A stretch of 64,000 nt of DNA from Apoda limacodes (taxonomy: Eukaryota; Arthropoda; Insecta; Lepidoptera; Limacodidae), in contig OX291542.1 of assembly GCA_946406115.1 (NCBI GenBank), positions 1,884,959-1,948,958 on the forward strand, read 5' to 3'. The translations under genes were made by a program, and so were the position numbers. The notes under the pieces were generated by a model. That model was not told the DNA's origin and searched no databases. It saw only the letters and a list, made by a program, of their open reading frames with translations. Below, piece after piece: positions 1 through 11,210 of the stretch (positions are counted from its first letter, which is position 1; every line of letters begins with the position of its first letter).

Positions 1-284
1 CCAATACCTGTTAGACTACTACTACTTTTAGGCGGCTGGCCTCAAAACTTTGTTGTCGTGAACTCCGTGATAACTGATATTTTTTAGCTTCGAAAGCTCG
101 GGTTTGGTTGCAAAGGAGGTTGCGAAGATGCAGTTTATGCAGCTCGCACTTTCTTTCTTCTTTGGATGAGGTATTTTTAAAAATGATTTAAATATATTGA
201 ACAAGGGGTGGTGCATTACTAAACGGAATTTATAAAGTAACACCGGAGATATACGGTTATATGTGGCAAGGTTACGGCGTCCCT

Positions 285-590
285 TCAAAATTATTTTTTG
301 ATCATAATGAAATCTTGTCTAGTGTAGGATGCCAACAAGGAGATCGACTTGGGCCTGCTGCGTTTAGTTTTGCATTTTAGCCTATCATTTGATATCTAAT
401 TGTAATGTTTGTTTGTTTAGATGTTTGTTTAGATGTTTGTTTAGATGTTTGTTTAGATGTCGGGTCCATTGGAGGAGCTGCGTCTTCTGTGTTGGAGCAT
501 CTCCAAAATATTATTCAACGTTTTAAGATTTTTTTTATTGGACTGTGACTAAATTTTGAAAAATGTGAGGTATTTTTTCTGAACACACAA
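285..590 (+). pseudogene. LINE reverse-transcriptase fragment (degenerate)
   Basis: Translation around 325-375 reads GCQQGDRLGPAAFSFAF, which matches the palm block before the catalytic motif in LINE reverse transcriptases. After a gap, 463-580 reads GSIGGAASSVLEHL and then NFEKCEVFF, resembling the block that follows the YxDD motif. The motif itself is missing. In its place lies a 12-bp tandem repeat containing tttagatg. Stops and frame changes show it is dead. The clade is uncertain. Confidence 0.6.
405..460. repeat. 12-bp tandem repeat (atgtttgtttag)
   Basis: Three perfect 12-bp units (421-456) plus partial units on both sides. The array sits where the LINE reverse transcriptase around it should encode its YxDD motif, so it probably arose by local slippage inside the dead element. 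Confidence 0.85.
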
Positions 591-761
591 AAAAAACAAT
601 TCTTGACAACTTAAATTCGATAACTCCAAACATATCAATAAAACCACATTGACTGTACCAGGTTCTCCAATTTTTGAAGATGCATTTCCTTTGAGGTAAA
701 TTTGAACTTGACATTTTTAATGAATTTTCTAACCGCTTCATTAAAATCGAAGCACGCATGG

Positions 762-1880
762 TTTTTTTTATACCACTAAGGTGGCAAACAAGCTAGAAAA
801 CAAGCTGGTTCTCTTGATGGAAAGCGGTCACCGAGGCCTATGGACGCTTGCAGCATCAGGGGTATTAGTCGCGCGTTGCCGACCCTTAAAAAATCTAATA
901 ACTTCTTATCAAAAGAACCCCATACTGTAGTCCTTAGAAAAAACCTTGGCAGGGAGCTCATTCCACAACCTAAGCGATCGCGGGAGGAAGTTTTTCTGAA
1001 ACCGTATGGTGTACGTGATTATTTCGGTTCTTAAGTGTGAGAATGAATTCCCTGCCGATGGTGATGATGGAGAATGAATGGTACAAAGTAGCCGTAGGCA
1101 TAATTTCGAACAATTTCTTAAAACACAAATCATTTTAAAAGCGTTAGAACACAGAGAGTGAGGCAAAACCTCTCCTCATACTTAAGGGCTTGATACGGCA
1201 AGTGAGTTGGGATCGTCGGCAATTCTTGAACCGAGTCAAATAGGCCTAGCTGGTATAAGGTGCATCCGCCCAGAAATGGCTATACTCCATATGGGGCTAA
1301 ACTTGCGACTAGTAAGGCAACAACCTTTGCCTAGACGTGAAGCACTGCTTCGCTCTGTTGAGTACACCAAGTTTTTTGGACGCCAGTTTCACCTTGTCTA
1401 GCAAATGATCTCGGAACTGAACATTGCTGGAGATTTCAACACCCAGGATTCCAATGCCCTTGCCCAATGGAGAAAGGAGTGTTTTGAAATTGTGGGACCA
1501 CAGTGAATGGGGTTTTCTTAGCGGTGAACACACCGACTTGTGTCTTTGTAGGCATGAATCGAACCAAGTCCCCAGTCAAAGACCTTGGACAGAGTGGTCT
1601 CGATTTGAGACACAAGTTCCCCACGCTTATCCTTCACAACGGAAAGAGGGATGTTTGCTCGACCCGTGTTATAAGCGTCTCCAGTACTGTCATCTGCATA
1701 GCAATGTATGTTGTTGATGTCCAACATGTCATTGATATGCAGTAGAAACAGCGTAGAAGACAGCACAGAGCCCTCGGGACATCTGCATTAATGTCCATGC
1801 TATCAGAGCAACTACCGTCAACTACGGCTTGTATGCGTCTGCCGGACTAAAAGCTAGCCACCCATTTGCACAAACAAATC
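762..1880 (-). pseudogene. Jockey-like LINE, 5'-truncated, reverse strand
   Basis: On the minus strand, from about 1880 down to 762, the pieces of a Jockey/CR1-group polymerase appear in order. First is a GVPQGSVLS-like block, then LFLLHINDML, then the catalytic CYADDS near 1700, then ILGVEISSNVQFRDHL and ASKKLGVLNRAK. The usual C-terminal LPRSLRLWNELPAKVF segment lies near 950-1010. The element ends at a poly(T) run at 762-769, which is the poly(A) tail on the coding strand. Several frameshifts and stops are present. Fragments of the same family occur at 10955-11210, 29246-29479 and 46050-46760. Confidence 0.8.
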
Positions 1881-3229
1881 AAATCAAAATCTTTTTATTC
1901 AAATGGGTTACTAAGAACACTTTCTAATCGTCAAGTAAATTAACTACAATTAGCTTTACAAACTAATTACAATACTGTTTTATTGCGTGCGTCAAATAGG
2001 TAATCTTTGTAAAATCACAAATGAAACATAATATTATAGTGTATCAACTAATAAATACATGTATTGTTCATTTTTTTTGTGTGTTTCATTGTTTTGAAAC
2101 ACTTAATAAACAAGATTTACAATGTAAATAGTTTGATTTAAAAAAAAAAACAATCAAAATTTAGGTAATATTTCAATTGCCTATTGTTCTTTAGATTGCA
2201 GCACCATGTGATACGTTAAAGGTCTTCAATTGTTCCGTGACGGGATTTAAAGTAAATATGTAAAATCTTTTATTAAAATTAGAAAACAATTTGAAATAAA
2301 ACTATAACACTTACATACTTAAGTTTGTTTAAATAGTTGACACTGTATAGGAAAAGTACAGACAACCTGCTTCGATAATAGCATTAGTAAAAGTGACAAA
2401 AATATTAATAAGCAAAATTGAAAGAATTGGTTCATAAAGCTGCATGCACATGATTACATTCTAAGTTTATTTGCAATCATAGGACCAAAAATACTTAACC
2501 ATTTACCAATGTAAACCTTATGATGTAAACACAAATCTTATTTTTTATTCAACATAACTATAACCATTAATCTCTGATATGCACACGGTCTAAGGAAACT
2601 ATGCTTGGTCAGTATTTAAACTAAATTTGGTTGTCTGTTTTGAATTCGATACAAGATTCTAAAAAAAGAGTTTTGTACTTGCATTGATTGGTAACTAAAT
2701 AGAATAAAGCTAAGTTGGTATGTATACATTTTAAAAGATGCAGGTTCATTTTTTACCGACTTCAAAACTGAGGAGGTTTTATGTTCGTTGGGTATATTTT
2801 TATGTATGTCCATCGATTTCTCCGTCAATTGTGGATCGATACAAAAAAATATTTTTTTATTCAAAAGAGTGTACTTTCGAGATGGTTCCATTGTCACCAA
2901 TTCATGGCTTGCAATTATATTAATTTGATTAACGTGTGTCAATTGCAACTTACAATAAAAATAATTGCAATTAACTTTTTTAGTTGTTTTATAAAACAAT
3001 TAAAACTAATAATTAACTTTATGTATCAAAATGAAATTAGTAAAGATTTAGGAAAATTTAGCTATAAGTATCAGACTTTAGACGAATAAAAATGTGGTCA
3101 AAGGCTGTAAGTATAGCTTATTTTTTCTAAATCTTTCTTTCTACATAAAAAAAAACTTGTGTTTATTTTTATGTATAACAATGTTGCATTGATAAATATT
3201 TCTACAGCGTAAGTATAAAACATTTCAAG
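1881..3229. other. AT-rich intergenic DNA with minor repeat fragments
   Basis: No supportable gene. The stretch at 1880-1915 (aaatcaaatcaaaatc followed by tttttattcaa) and the stretch at 2752-2850 (accgacttcaaaactgagg onward) resemble repeat fragments I recall as common in moth genomes. The open frames here, such as 2616-2999 on the minus strand, are low-complexity and show no domain. Confidence 0.4.
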
Positions 3230-3485
3230 TCGTAATGTGTTCATTTTGTCGACCCGCACGAGTATATTGCTCTCGCCTCTCGCTCTCACACACACGTCAC
3301 GTATACATTCTTCGTCTCCATCACTCTCGCGCCGGGCGCGGGGCGTCGTTCGTTTCGTTCAGTGCTAATTGCTCGCTCGCCACGTGAACTAGTCTCTTTA
3401 CTCGTGTCGTTTAAGCTTTTTGCATACATAAATGTTTGTGTTTTAGTTAAAAATACTTTGTTTTAGCCTAGACTTGTAACATAAA
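3230..3485 (+). promoter_or_regulatory. GC-rich promoter-like region upstream of the hAT open frame
   Basis: This stretch is much richer in C, G and CpG than its surroundings (ctctcgcgccgggcgcgggg near 3325). It contains a TTCAGTG initiator-like site near 3357, about 130 bp before the ATG at 3486. It may be the promoter of the hAT element or of a host gene derived from it. This is inference from base composition and position only. Confidence 0.3.
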
Positions 3486-4070
3486 ATGGTGTCGATAAAC
3501 GAATTGGACGAAGGCAGTAAAACTTCAGGCACTGTTTCGGTTTTGGACATAAATGATTCATTAGAAACGGTTTCGTCTGTGACACCAACCGACACCGCTG
3601 AGAGTGTATGTATCATCGTCGCAAGCGCAGCTTCTCTTACTGGATGGAACATTTTTCAAATACTTGCCTGAAGAGTGTACGGGTAATAAAATTACAGCGC
3701 TTTGTATGAAATGTCCAAGATATTAGTAACTAAAGTTTCAGGATTTCATAATTGTACGTCGATCTTTTTGAGTCACCTGAAGCGAAAACATGGGCAATAT
3801 CGCATTGAAGAGTACAATACCTATGTAAAAAACAAGAAAAGTGAAGTCCAGGAAAAAGGTGATACTTTTGTCAAAATAACAACTAGTAAAACAAAAATTC
3901 GAATGGAAAATGACACAAGAACAATTCGATGAAAATATTTTGAAATATTTTATACATCCCATTGTAGTAGAGAAGCCAGGCCGTCAAGACCGAAGTCCCG
4001 TCGGACCGAAGAGTCCTCTACCGACAACTGGTATCTTTGGGTTCAGCATGATGTCTTGGATAAGAATAGA

Positions 4071-5003
4071 CCGGTTGTCGCGTTCTTAAGTGGTGGAAGG
4101 GGGTGAGAGGGGAGGGGAAAGTTGCGGAAACCGGTTGTCGGGGTTTGGTTAATTTTTCAATAGCCACTTATCCGATTAAAACAAATAAGGTGTCATATGA
4201 TAGGTGATAAAATGCTTAACACAACATGTCTTACAATGGTTTCTGTATATACCATACTTTATTAAATATTTAGAAAAAAAGCGAATTTTGGACAAAACCC
4301 TCTTTTTTTTTTGACATTTGCGCCATCTTCAGGCTGGCAAATAAGGCAAAGATTCCTGTTTATTTCGGCGTTTTCTTTTCGCTTAGATAAACTAACCGAC
4401 CCGACATGTTTACTTGCTAACTGCTATATACATAGGTGTGTTACTTAAAGTGTAGGATAAGTCTGTATTATTTATTAAGTTTCTATAACACAACCAAATA
4501 AAACTTATTAAGTACATATACAGCCACTACGGTGCACAAACAGAGCGAGACACAGAGTGACTGACGTGCGTGAGACGTCGTCGTTGAGCTGGCCATTTAG
4601 CCAATCTCCGTCTCGGTTGTCGCGAGCTAGCCCGGGATATCGGTAATAACTTTGTTATTTTCTGACCTAATTTAAAATTCAAATCCCCAAGCTAATAAAT
4701 GTGGCAATTTTATGTAGTACTTGGTTTCATACCTGTTTATATAATTTACTGCTTCAATTCAACAAAATTAAACATACCTTTGTTGAAAATTCCCTTTTTT
4801 TCTGAATATTAAATAAACTATGGTATTTACAGAAATTATTGCAAGACATGATATGTTAAGCATTTTATCACCTATGATATCACACCTTGTTTGTTGAAAT
4901 CGGATAAGTGGTTATTGAGAAAATAACCAAATCCTGATACCCGGTTTCCGCGTATTTTCTCTCCCTCCCTCCCCCCTCCACCGCTTTAGAACGCGACAAC
5001 CGG
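4071..5003. mobile_element. 933-bp nonautonomous DNA element with ~230-bp terminal inverted repeats
   Basis: The left end (ccggttgtcgcgttct from 4071) is the reverse complement of the right end (agaacgcgacaaccgg to 5003), and similarity continues inward for about 230 bp on each side with scattered mismatches. Both arms contain aggtgataaaatgcttaaca. There is no coding capacity. A clean target duplication was not seen. The centre (4530-4640) is locally GC-rich. It interrupts the hAT transposase remnant, so it inserted later. Confidence 0.8.
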
Positions 5004-5255
5004 TTAATTAAAGGGCGACCAAAAGTGCCGAAATAATACAGGATGTGTTAGGGCACACGTTAATCCGACCTGGCGAGACCAGGTGGAATAGCTTGTTTGA
5101 TGCCCTCCAGCAAATTTTCAACATTAAACAAAAAAGCTTACATAGATCATTAAACATAAAAAATACTATCAAAGAAAATGAATTTGATTACATACAAGAA
5201 CATTTGATGCAGCATTCGATATAATGCAAAGTGAGACTAACACCTATTATGGGAT

Positions 5256-5311
5256 AACTCTGCCGTGCTTACTTACTCTGCCGTGCTTACTTACTCTGCC
5301 GTGCTTACTTG
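5256..5311. repeat. 18-bp tandem repeat, 3 copies
   Basis: The unit actctgccgtgcttactt is repeated three times inside the hAT remnant, with no change between copies apart from the last bases. Confidence 0.9.
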
Positions 5312-5878
5312 CGCTGAGAAAAAAATTGCAAAATATTGAAAAGAAAAACAACTTTTCCTTTTGCAACCTGTTAATCAATTGCAAGGCATACAGAGAGTGC
5401 TGAGGAGAGATTTGAAAAAATGTTTGACGTCACCTCTCCTGAAGCGGAAAATGCGGCTATTGCGGCATTACCAAGATTTAAAAATAAATGCTTGACTTGT
5501 TGTACCCAACGATCGTACTAAACTTCTAAAAATTTTCAAGACCTGCATTTCCAAACAAATGAGTGAAAATACAGTAGCAACAACAAAAAGTACCCAAGAA
5601 AACATTTTTTTTAATTTCGACTCTGACTCGGATATTTCAATCTCAGATAATAACGGATGCTCCTCCGCTGCCCTTACGATAAAGTAAAAAAATGTTAAAT
5701 GCGAGTTAAACTCGTGTGGAAATGGTTCCGTTACCATCATTTACCTATGAAGTTATTAGTAAAGAACTACTTTTTGTATTTTTACAAAATTTAAGGCTTA
5801 GAACTTAAGTTTTCTTAGATAACTAAAAAACTTTATTTTTTTTAAACTTAAAACTGAATTTAAGACCCTCACCACAAT

Positions 5879-6090
5879 CCATTTAATATGTCCCTCGGTA
5901 CACATTTAATATGTCCCTCGGTACACATTTAATATGTCCCTCGGTACACATTTAATATGTCCCTCGGTACACATTTAATATGTCCCTCGGTACACATTTA
6001 ATATGTCCCTCGGTACACATTTAATATGTCCCTCGGTACACATTTAATATGTCCCTCGGTACACATTTAATATGTCCCTCGGTACACATT
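5879..6090. repeat. 23-bp minisatellite, 9 copies
   Basis: Nine essentially perfect head-to-tail copies of acatttaatatgtccctcgg plus tac. No coding or regulatory role is visible. The near-identity of the copies suggests recent expansion. Confidence 0.95.
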
Positions 6091-6254
6091 GCAAACCCCT
6101 TTTTTAATTTTCTAATTCACTTCATATTTGAAATTCATTTATTTACGTTTACGGGCTGTGTTTGCGTTATAGAAATTCATATGTACCTATAGATACTCGA
6201 GTGATTCTAAAAGGGTTCTGGCCGTTCTTTATTGAGACGTGCCGAACCCTTAAA

Positions 6255-6400
6255 ACATGCCACATCGGCTTCGAGGCTCTGTAGATAATGACCTGAGTTA
6301 ACCCGACTTTCAAATCGAGGGGTTCAATTCCCGCACAAGACAAACATGACTGGGTGTTTTCTATGTATAATATGTATTTATTTACAAAAAAAAGTGTATA
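6255..6400 (+). repeat. tRNA-derived SINE-like fragment
   Basis: The segment cttcgaggctctgtagataa resembles a degenerate A box, and ggggttcaattcccg resembles a tRNA B box about 50 bp later. The tail is AT-rich with an A run (6386-6393). A related sequence lies on the minus strand at 7500-7592. This is SINE-like rather than a functional tRNA, because the stems do not pair cleanly. Confidence 0.5.
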
Positions 6401-7331
6401 TATACATTTGTATCCGGTGTCTGGTATCCATAGTATTCCATAGTAAAAGCTTTGCTTAGTTTTGGACCAGATGGTGCTGTGTGTAATGTCCGAAAATATT
6501 AATTATTTAATATTATTATTATTTATCAGAGACAGTCATTCCAAAGGCTAGTACCTGCCGAAATACATTTCTGTTTAATAAAAAAAAAATATCTATAAAC
6601 AGTTTTCTTTAATTAACAAAATTTTAATAAGTTAACTGTAGAAATTCTTAACTTAGGTGACAAACAGTTTAAATTTTATATTAAACATCTGCTACGTAAG
6701 AAAGCATATTAAAATGTAGATGAATATTTGAATGACAATATTTTTTTGCCTAGTGTCACACAAAATTAATGTGAGGTTTCCTATTCAAACTTAAATAATT
6801 TAGGTTTGATAATTTAAAGGAGCACTCTAAATACCAAGCTGAGTAACGATGTTATGTCTTGGGGCTTTGGATGTGTGGGGGTGTGTGTGGCGCACGAGTA
6901 CGTACGTGTATGTGTGTATGTACATATTTGGATAGATATTGTGTACTTGATGGCTTGGTTCCTGCATGACTGATTGGTAACAGGTGTACATCCGGGAGTT
7001 TCTTGTCACTTCTTCTTCCCTTAGGCTAGTTTCCGAAGTGATGGTAGTTTAAATGATGTGCATTTGTTGCCGACTGTTGTGTAGGGGCTGGGCCACTTTT
7101 GGGTGTGCGACGTCTGTTTGAATGTGTGTGTATGTGTGCATACATATAGATAGACAAACCGCGTTGTTATCTGGCACGCTTTAGGTATGGAACCCTAAAT
7201 AAAATGTTTCTTGTCTAAAGCATGGCCCTGCTGGCCCACGCTCAGTCACAGTATGCCGTCCGCACCCTGTTGCTCTCAGATATAGCCCGTACGTTTACTT
7301 TTATGTACTTAATAGAAAAATACGCGCCAAT
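6401..7331. other. Intergenic DNA, no gene seen
   Basis: AT-rich sequence with a GT/TG-rich patch at 6870-6935 and another at 7120-7150. Open frames here are short and compositionally biased. Confidence 0.4.
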
Positions 7332-7480
7332 TTCAACGCGCGTACCTTACTGTAGTTCCAACACGCGTACTTAAATGTAGTTTCAACGCGCGTACCTAAG
7401 TGTAGTTCCAACACGAGTACTCAACTGTAGTTCCAACGCGTGTACCTAAGTGTAGTTCCAACACGCGTACCTTACTGTAT
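7332..7480. repeat. ~25-bp degenerate tandem repeat, about 6 copies
   Basis: Units follow the pattern tgtagttccaacacgcgtac plus 4-6 variable bases. Copies differ by a few substitutions (caacgcgcgtacc versus caacacgagtact), unlike the perfect array at 5879. Confidence 0.85.
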
Positions 7481-7499
7481 AAAGTATGTTAATGTGTTA

Positions 7500-7592
7500 C
7501 TGTCCATATTAAATGTTAGTCTTGTGTGGGAATCAAACACAAGCCTCTCGATTCAGCAGTCGGGTCATTACCCAATGAGCCACGGAAGTGAC
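7500..7592 (-). repeat. tRNA-derived SINE-like fragment, reverse strand
   Basis: The reverse complement reads tggctcattgggtaatgacc (A-box region) and then gtttgattcccacacaagac (B-box region), matching the arrangement in the 6255-6400 copy. It ends next to a GGTTCCGTACC-type repeat. Confidence 0.5.
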
Positions 7593-7599
7593 GTCCGTC

Positions 7600-7895
7600 T
7601 TTTTAGGGTTCCGTACCTAAAAGGTAACTAGGAACCCTATTACTAAGGCTTCGCTGTCCGTCCGTCCGTCTGTCTGTCACCAGGCTGTATCTCATGAACC
7701 GTTATAGTTAGACAGTTGAAAAGTTTTACAGAAGATGTATTTCTGTTGCCGCTATAACAACAAATACTAAAAAACAGAAAAAAAAAATATTAAAGGGGGC
7801 TCCCATACAACATACGTGATTTTTTTTGCTCGTTTTTGTAGATAATGGTACGGAACCCTTCGTGCGCGAGTCCAACTTGCACTTGGCCGATTTTT
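7600..7895 (+). repeat. Interspersed repeat with GGTTCCGTACC...GGAACCCTT
   Basis: It contains agggttccgtacct, then a (gtcc)n-type pyrimidine stretch (tgtccgtccgtccgtctgtc), a conserved middle (gggctcccatacaacata), and ends tacggaacccttcgtgcgcg followed by gtccaacttgcacttggccg. I associate this organisation with very abundant lepidopteran repeats. Partial relatives occur at 11500, 14920, 23088, 24420, 29925, 30755, 43000 and 54483. Confidence 0.7.
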
Positions 7896-9885
7896 TTTAC
7901 CGGATCTTTGTATGTTCTCACCTTCGGCTAATGCCATAGTCATAGTCATTCATGCGAGCTCAGTGCGGTTTGTGGACCACATACACCACGGTTTTCAGAG
8001 ACCTCGATCGGACAATAGAAAGCAAGTACACATTTGAAACTAGGAACGATCGTAGCAGTAATACAAACAATAATTTCCTTTCGATTTCACAATACATACT
8101 TGTTACCATATAGACAGTTAACAAGAATCGTGAAGTCATCTTTTCAAATAATAAGAAGACTACAATAGAATTGAAACTTGGCACAGCTGTCCAAATTTAT
8201 TTTACTATTAAGTACATAAAAGGTAAACGTCTCGCGCAATCGATAAATTTAATAAATTTTAACGTTATTAAATAAATATTCGGAGAGTTTCTGTGCATGC
8301 TAACTCATACCGATACCGATGATAGTACCTCAGAGTGCTTAGCATGATCTGCTGTTACACCAAACTACTGCAGAAATCATTTTGTAATAAGTATATATGT
8401 ATATTGTTAAGGATTGATGCTAAGCAATGTGTGTGGCGAAAACACGATCCCAAAAAAAATTCTTAATAGAAAAGTTACACGAAGTTACTTCGCGAGGCCA
8501 TTATTTCTTATTCTGCGCTGAAGCGTACAATATCAATCATAATTAAATGTTATTGTTTTTCGTCTGGTCCCAACGTAATCAAAGCTTGTGTTATGGATAC
8601 CAGAAAACGGATACAAGTAGGTACAGGGTCAAAACGCTAAGAGATCTCACTCGATTATTTCTAAACAATACACGATATCGAAATACTGATTATTGATCCT
8701 GAAAGAGCTTCACGACCTCTATCCAATGGTATCAATTTTTGTTTATAAAATAAACTCCGAGCAATGTCCGAAAATTTTATATTTTCAGCTTTTAACATCA
8801 CTTTTTTCAACAGAAGAATACGCTTTCATTGCTTAAGTACGTTTATTGTTTTCGATGAGTTAAGTTTATTAATATAATATAGGGACAGGAACAAAAAAAT
8901 TATAATGACTTTAATTATTATAATTTTCTTTGTTCCTGTCCTTTATCCTTCATCCTGTTTTGATCCTGTATTCTGTATCCTGTATCCTGTATCCTGTATC
9001 CTGCTAGATTTGGTCACACACACTGCTACATTTATTACTATTATCATTACGAGAGTGGTGGCAGCTACTGGTCTTTCAAAGGGTGTAATTTTTTGCTAGT
9101 ATTTCTAAAAGTAATTTTTACAAAGTTCTAAATTATCTGTTTATTTCAGTTGTAAATGATAAAAAAATACTAGATTCAGCTAAGATAATTAAATAAAAAC
9201 ATTAATTAAATAAAATAGTATTAAGTTACACAAATATGTGGTAAAATGAAAAAAAAAACGTTTTTGTTAGTTTTTATCTGTTTTTTGCAACTGCAAATAT
9301 TATTGGCTCAAAGTAAAATTTTGAATTTAGAAACTTTAGACACAGACTCACCAAATTCCCCAGGTCACAGGTGTCCGAGATGCGACCCGCTTGGACGCTG
9401 ACGGGCTTTCAATCAAGTCAATCAAATGGTTGACATTTTCTAACTCCTTTTTTCTGATTTAGGCCCATTTTTTACTCAAACGGTAAGCCTAAGATTTCGA
9501 GTTAGATCGCTATTTTTAGATCAAGGCATTTCAAGGTTTTGAGTTCATTTGTAACTATTTTGTGTCAGTCTGTGAATGTTATTGTAGTGATTTAGTTCTA
9601 AGGACCACAAAGCACTTTATATTTCTGCGATCGAACTTTTACTTCGTGAGATACTCGTTTTTAAATTTTAGTCGAGTAATTTAGGAGGAATTAATTCAGA
9701 GTGCTCATGCCGACAAAGCCTAAAGGCGACTGAAGAAACACCCTTACGCAGACACGGCATACAGTCGACTGAAGAGACACCTTCACGCAGACAAACACTT
9801 AGGTGTAGGTAGGAATTATTGAATACTTGACCACAGTACTTTATTTGTAATTTGGAGTAGGCACATACATATCTTTTTCATCCTA
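7896..9885. other. Intergenic DNA flanking the left end of the large TIR-bounded unit
   Basis: No supportable gene. It contains a short tandem repeat at 8964-9002. A ~53-bp imperfect duplication lies near 9725-9800, where gactgaagaaacacccttac and gactgaagagacaccttcac each precede gcagaca. Confidence 0.4.
8964..9002. repeat. 8-bp tandem repeat (tcctgtat)
   Basis: Four to five copies of tcctgtat or a one-base variant. Confidence 0.85.
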
Positions 9886-10019
9886 CACTGAGAAAAATTT
9901 GTATGGGGAGAAATAAATTACGTAATGAGTCGGATGCTTTCACTAAATTAAGGAGTAAACCTACTTATTTTAGTTAGTTCCTACGTAACTCCTTACGTTT
10001 AGTATCTGCCACAAAACAG

Positions 10020-10950
10020 ACAATGTAAATCCCAAAAGCTACGTACACGTAACATTCATCTCCTATAATGCTAAAAACTACTTACGCCACTTGACAAATT
10101 TGCATTACCGTAAGTAGTTTCACACCAATTGGTAATGTTTAAACTTAATCACGTTTTAACAAAGATTCCTAAACATTATATAATAAGCTGAGTACATTAT
10201 AACGTTTTAAATACAATAAATAATGTTTTCTACGCATTAAAATGTTTAATTAATGCGAAGTCTAAATATAATGTGTTGTGATGGACAGAAGTCTTTACAA
10301 TGAGGGAAATATATATATTATAATGCATAAAAAGCTTTAGATTGTTTACAGCACCATACTTAAAGATCTGAACGTCATGAAAACTTTTTCTATACATTAT
10401 TATAGCATCCGCTATGTTGTAATAATTAACATTACGAAACTGGCAATGCACATTAAAATACTCTGTGCACAGTAGTTAGAGTTAAACAAATTACAATAAA
10501 CTCAACACATTTTAATGTGTAAAAGTCTACTCACTGAGGTGAATACATTACAATGTGTAATGACCATTACAATGTTTCCCACACAATGCATAGATAACCG
10601 AACACATTGCACTGCCTTTTTTACGTTATATACAGATCAAAATACATTACAATGTATTTGCTACGTTGTAATGGCTTCGGATCTTTACAACGTAGAAAAA
10701 GAGTTACAATTGGCTAAATACATTTTGCGATGTATCATCTACATTACAAAACTGACAAAACACATTAACATGTACCTTATACAATATTTAGAGGTCAAAC
10801 CGTTACAAAATGTATCCAACACATTGTAATGTGTAAAAGTCAACCGTGTGAGGTAAATACATTATAATGTGTAATGCCCATTACAATGTGTGCTACACAA
10901 TGCGTAGGTAACTGAACACATTGCACTGTCTCTTTCACGTATATTTAACC
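10020..10950. repeat. Left subterminal array of near-palindromic cattacaatg motifs
   Basis: Dozens of variants of acattacaatgtgtaatg occur on both strands. A ~115-bp block at 10503-10617 recurs at 10816-10931 about 313 bp later. Both blocks run from caacacatt-taatgtgtaaaagt to gaacacattgcactg. The 104-residue frame at 10515-10829 is a by-product of the repeats and I do not call it a gene. Confidence 0.75.
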
Positions 10951-10954
10951 TAAA

Positions 10955-11210
10955 TGGTCCCGAACAGTGCGGTTTGAGAGGAGCTTTCTCCCGCGAACGC
11001 TTAAGTTGTGGAATGAGCTCCCTGCCAAGGTTTTCTCTATGGACTACAGTATGAGTTCTTCAAGAAGGAAGTGATTAGAATTTTGAAGGGTCGGCAATGC
11101 GTGAGTGATGCCTCTGGTATTGCAAACGTCCATAGGCTACGGTGACCGATTAACATCAGACGGGCCGTAGGCTTGTTTGCCACCTTGGTGGTATAAAAAA
11201 AAAAAAAAAA
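10955..11210 (+). mobile_element. 3'-end fragment of Jockey-like LINE
   Basis: The sequence gcggtttgagaggagctttc and then tgtggaatgagctccctgcc encodes the same C-terminal LWNELP segment as the copy at 762-1880. It continues through gcttgtttgccaccttggtg and ends in a 16-base poly(A) (11195-11210). It is severely 5'-truncated and nested in the TIR-bounded unit. Confidence 0.85.

Larger units (their letters stand above)
3486..5690 (+). pseudogene. hAT-superfamily transposase, broken, with BED-type zinc finger
   Basis: The ATG at 3486 opens a 61-codon frame. In a neighbouring frame the reading continues as TFFKYLPEEC...CMKC, then FLSHLKRKHG, which fits a BED zinc finger (C-x2-C ... H-x4-H-like) at 3650-3800. 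Next comes a segment reading ILKYFIHPIVVEKP (3930-3975), like the hAT region before the catalytic domain. After the inserted element, 5045-5220 reads RPGETRWNSLFDAL, a recognised hAT block, and 5395-5490 reads FDVTSPEAENAAIAALPRFK. Frameshifts, stops and the 933-bp insertion make it nonfunctional. The catalytic centre and the C-terminal dimerisation block were not found. Confidence 0.7.

Noticed and set aside
10515..10829. 104-codon frame in the left subterminal array
   Set aside because: Composition is dictated by the cattacaatg repeats. No splice signals, domain or promoter.
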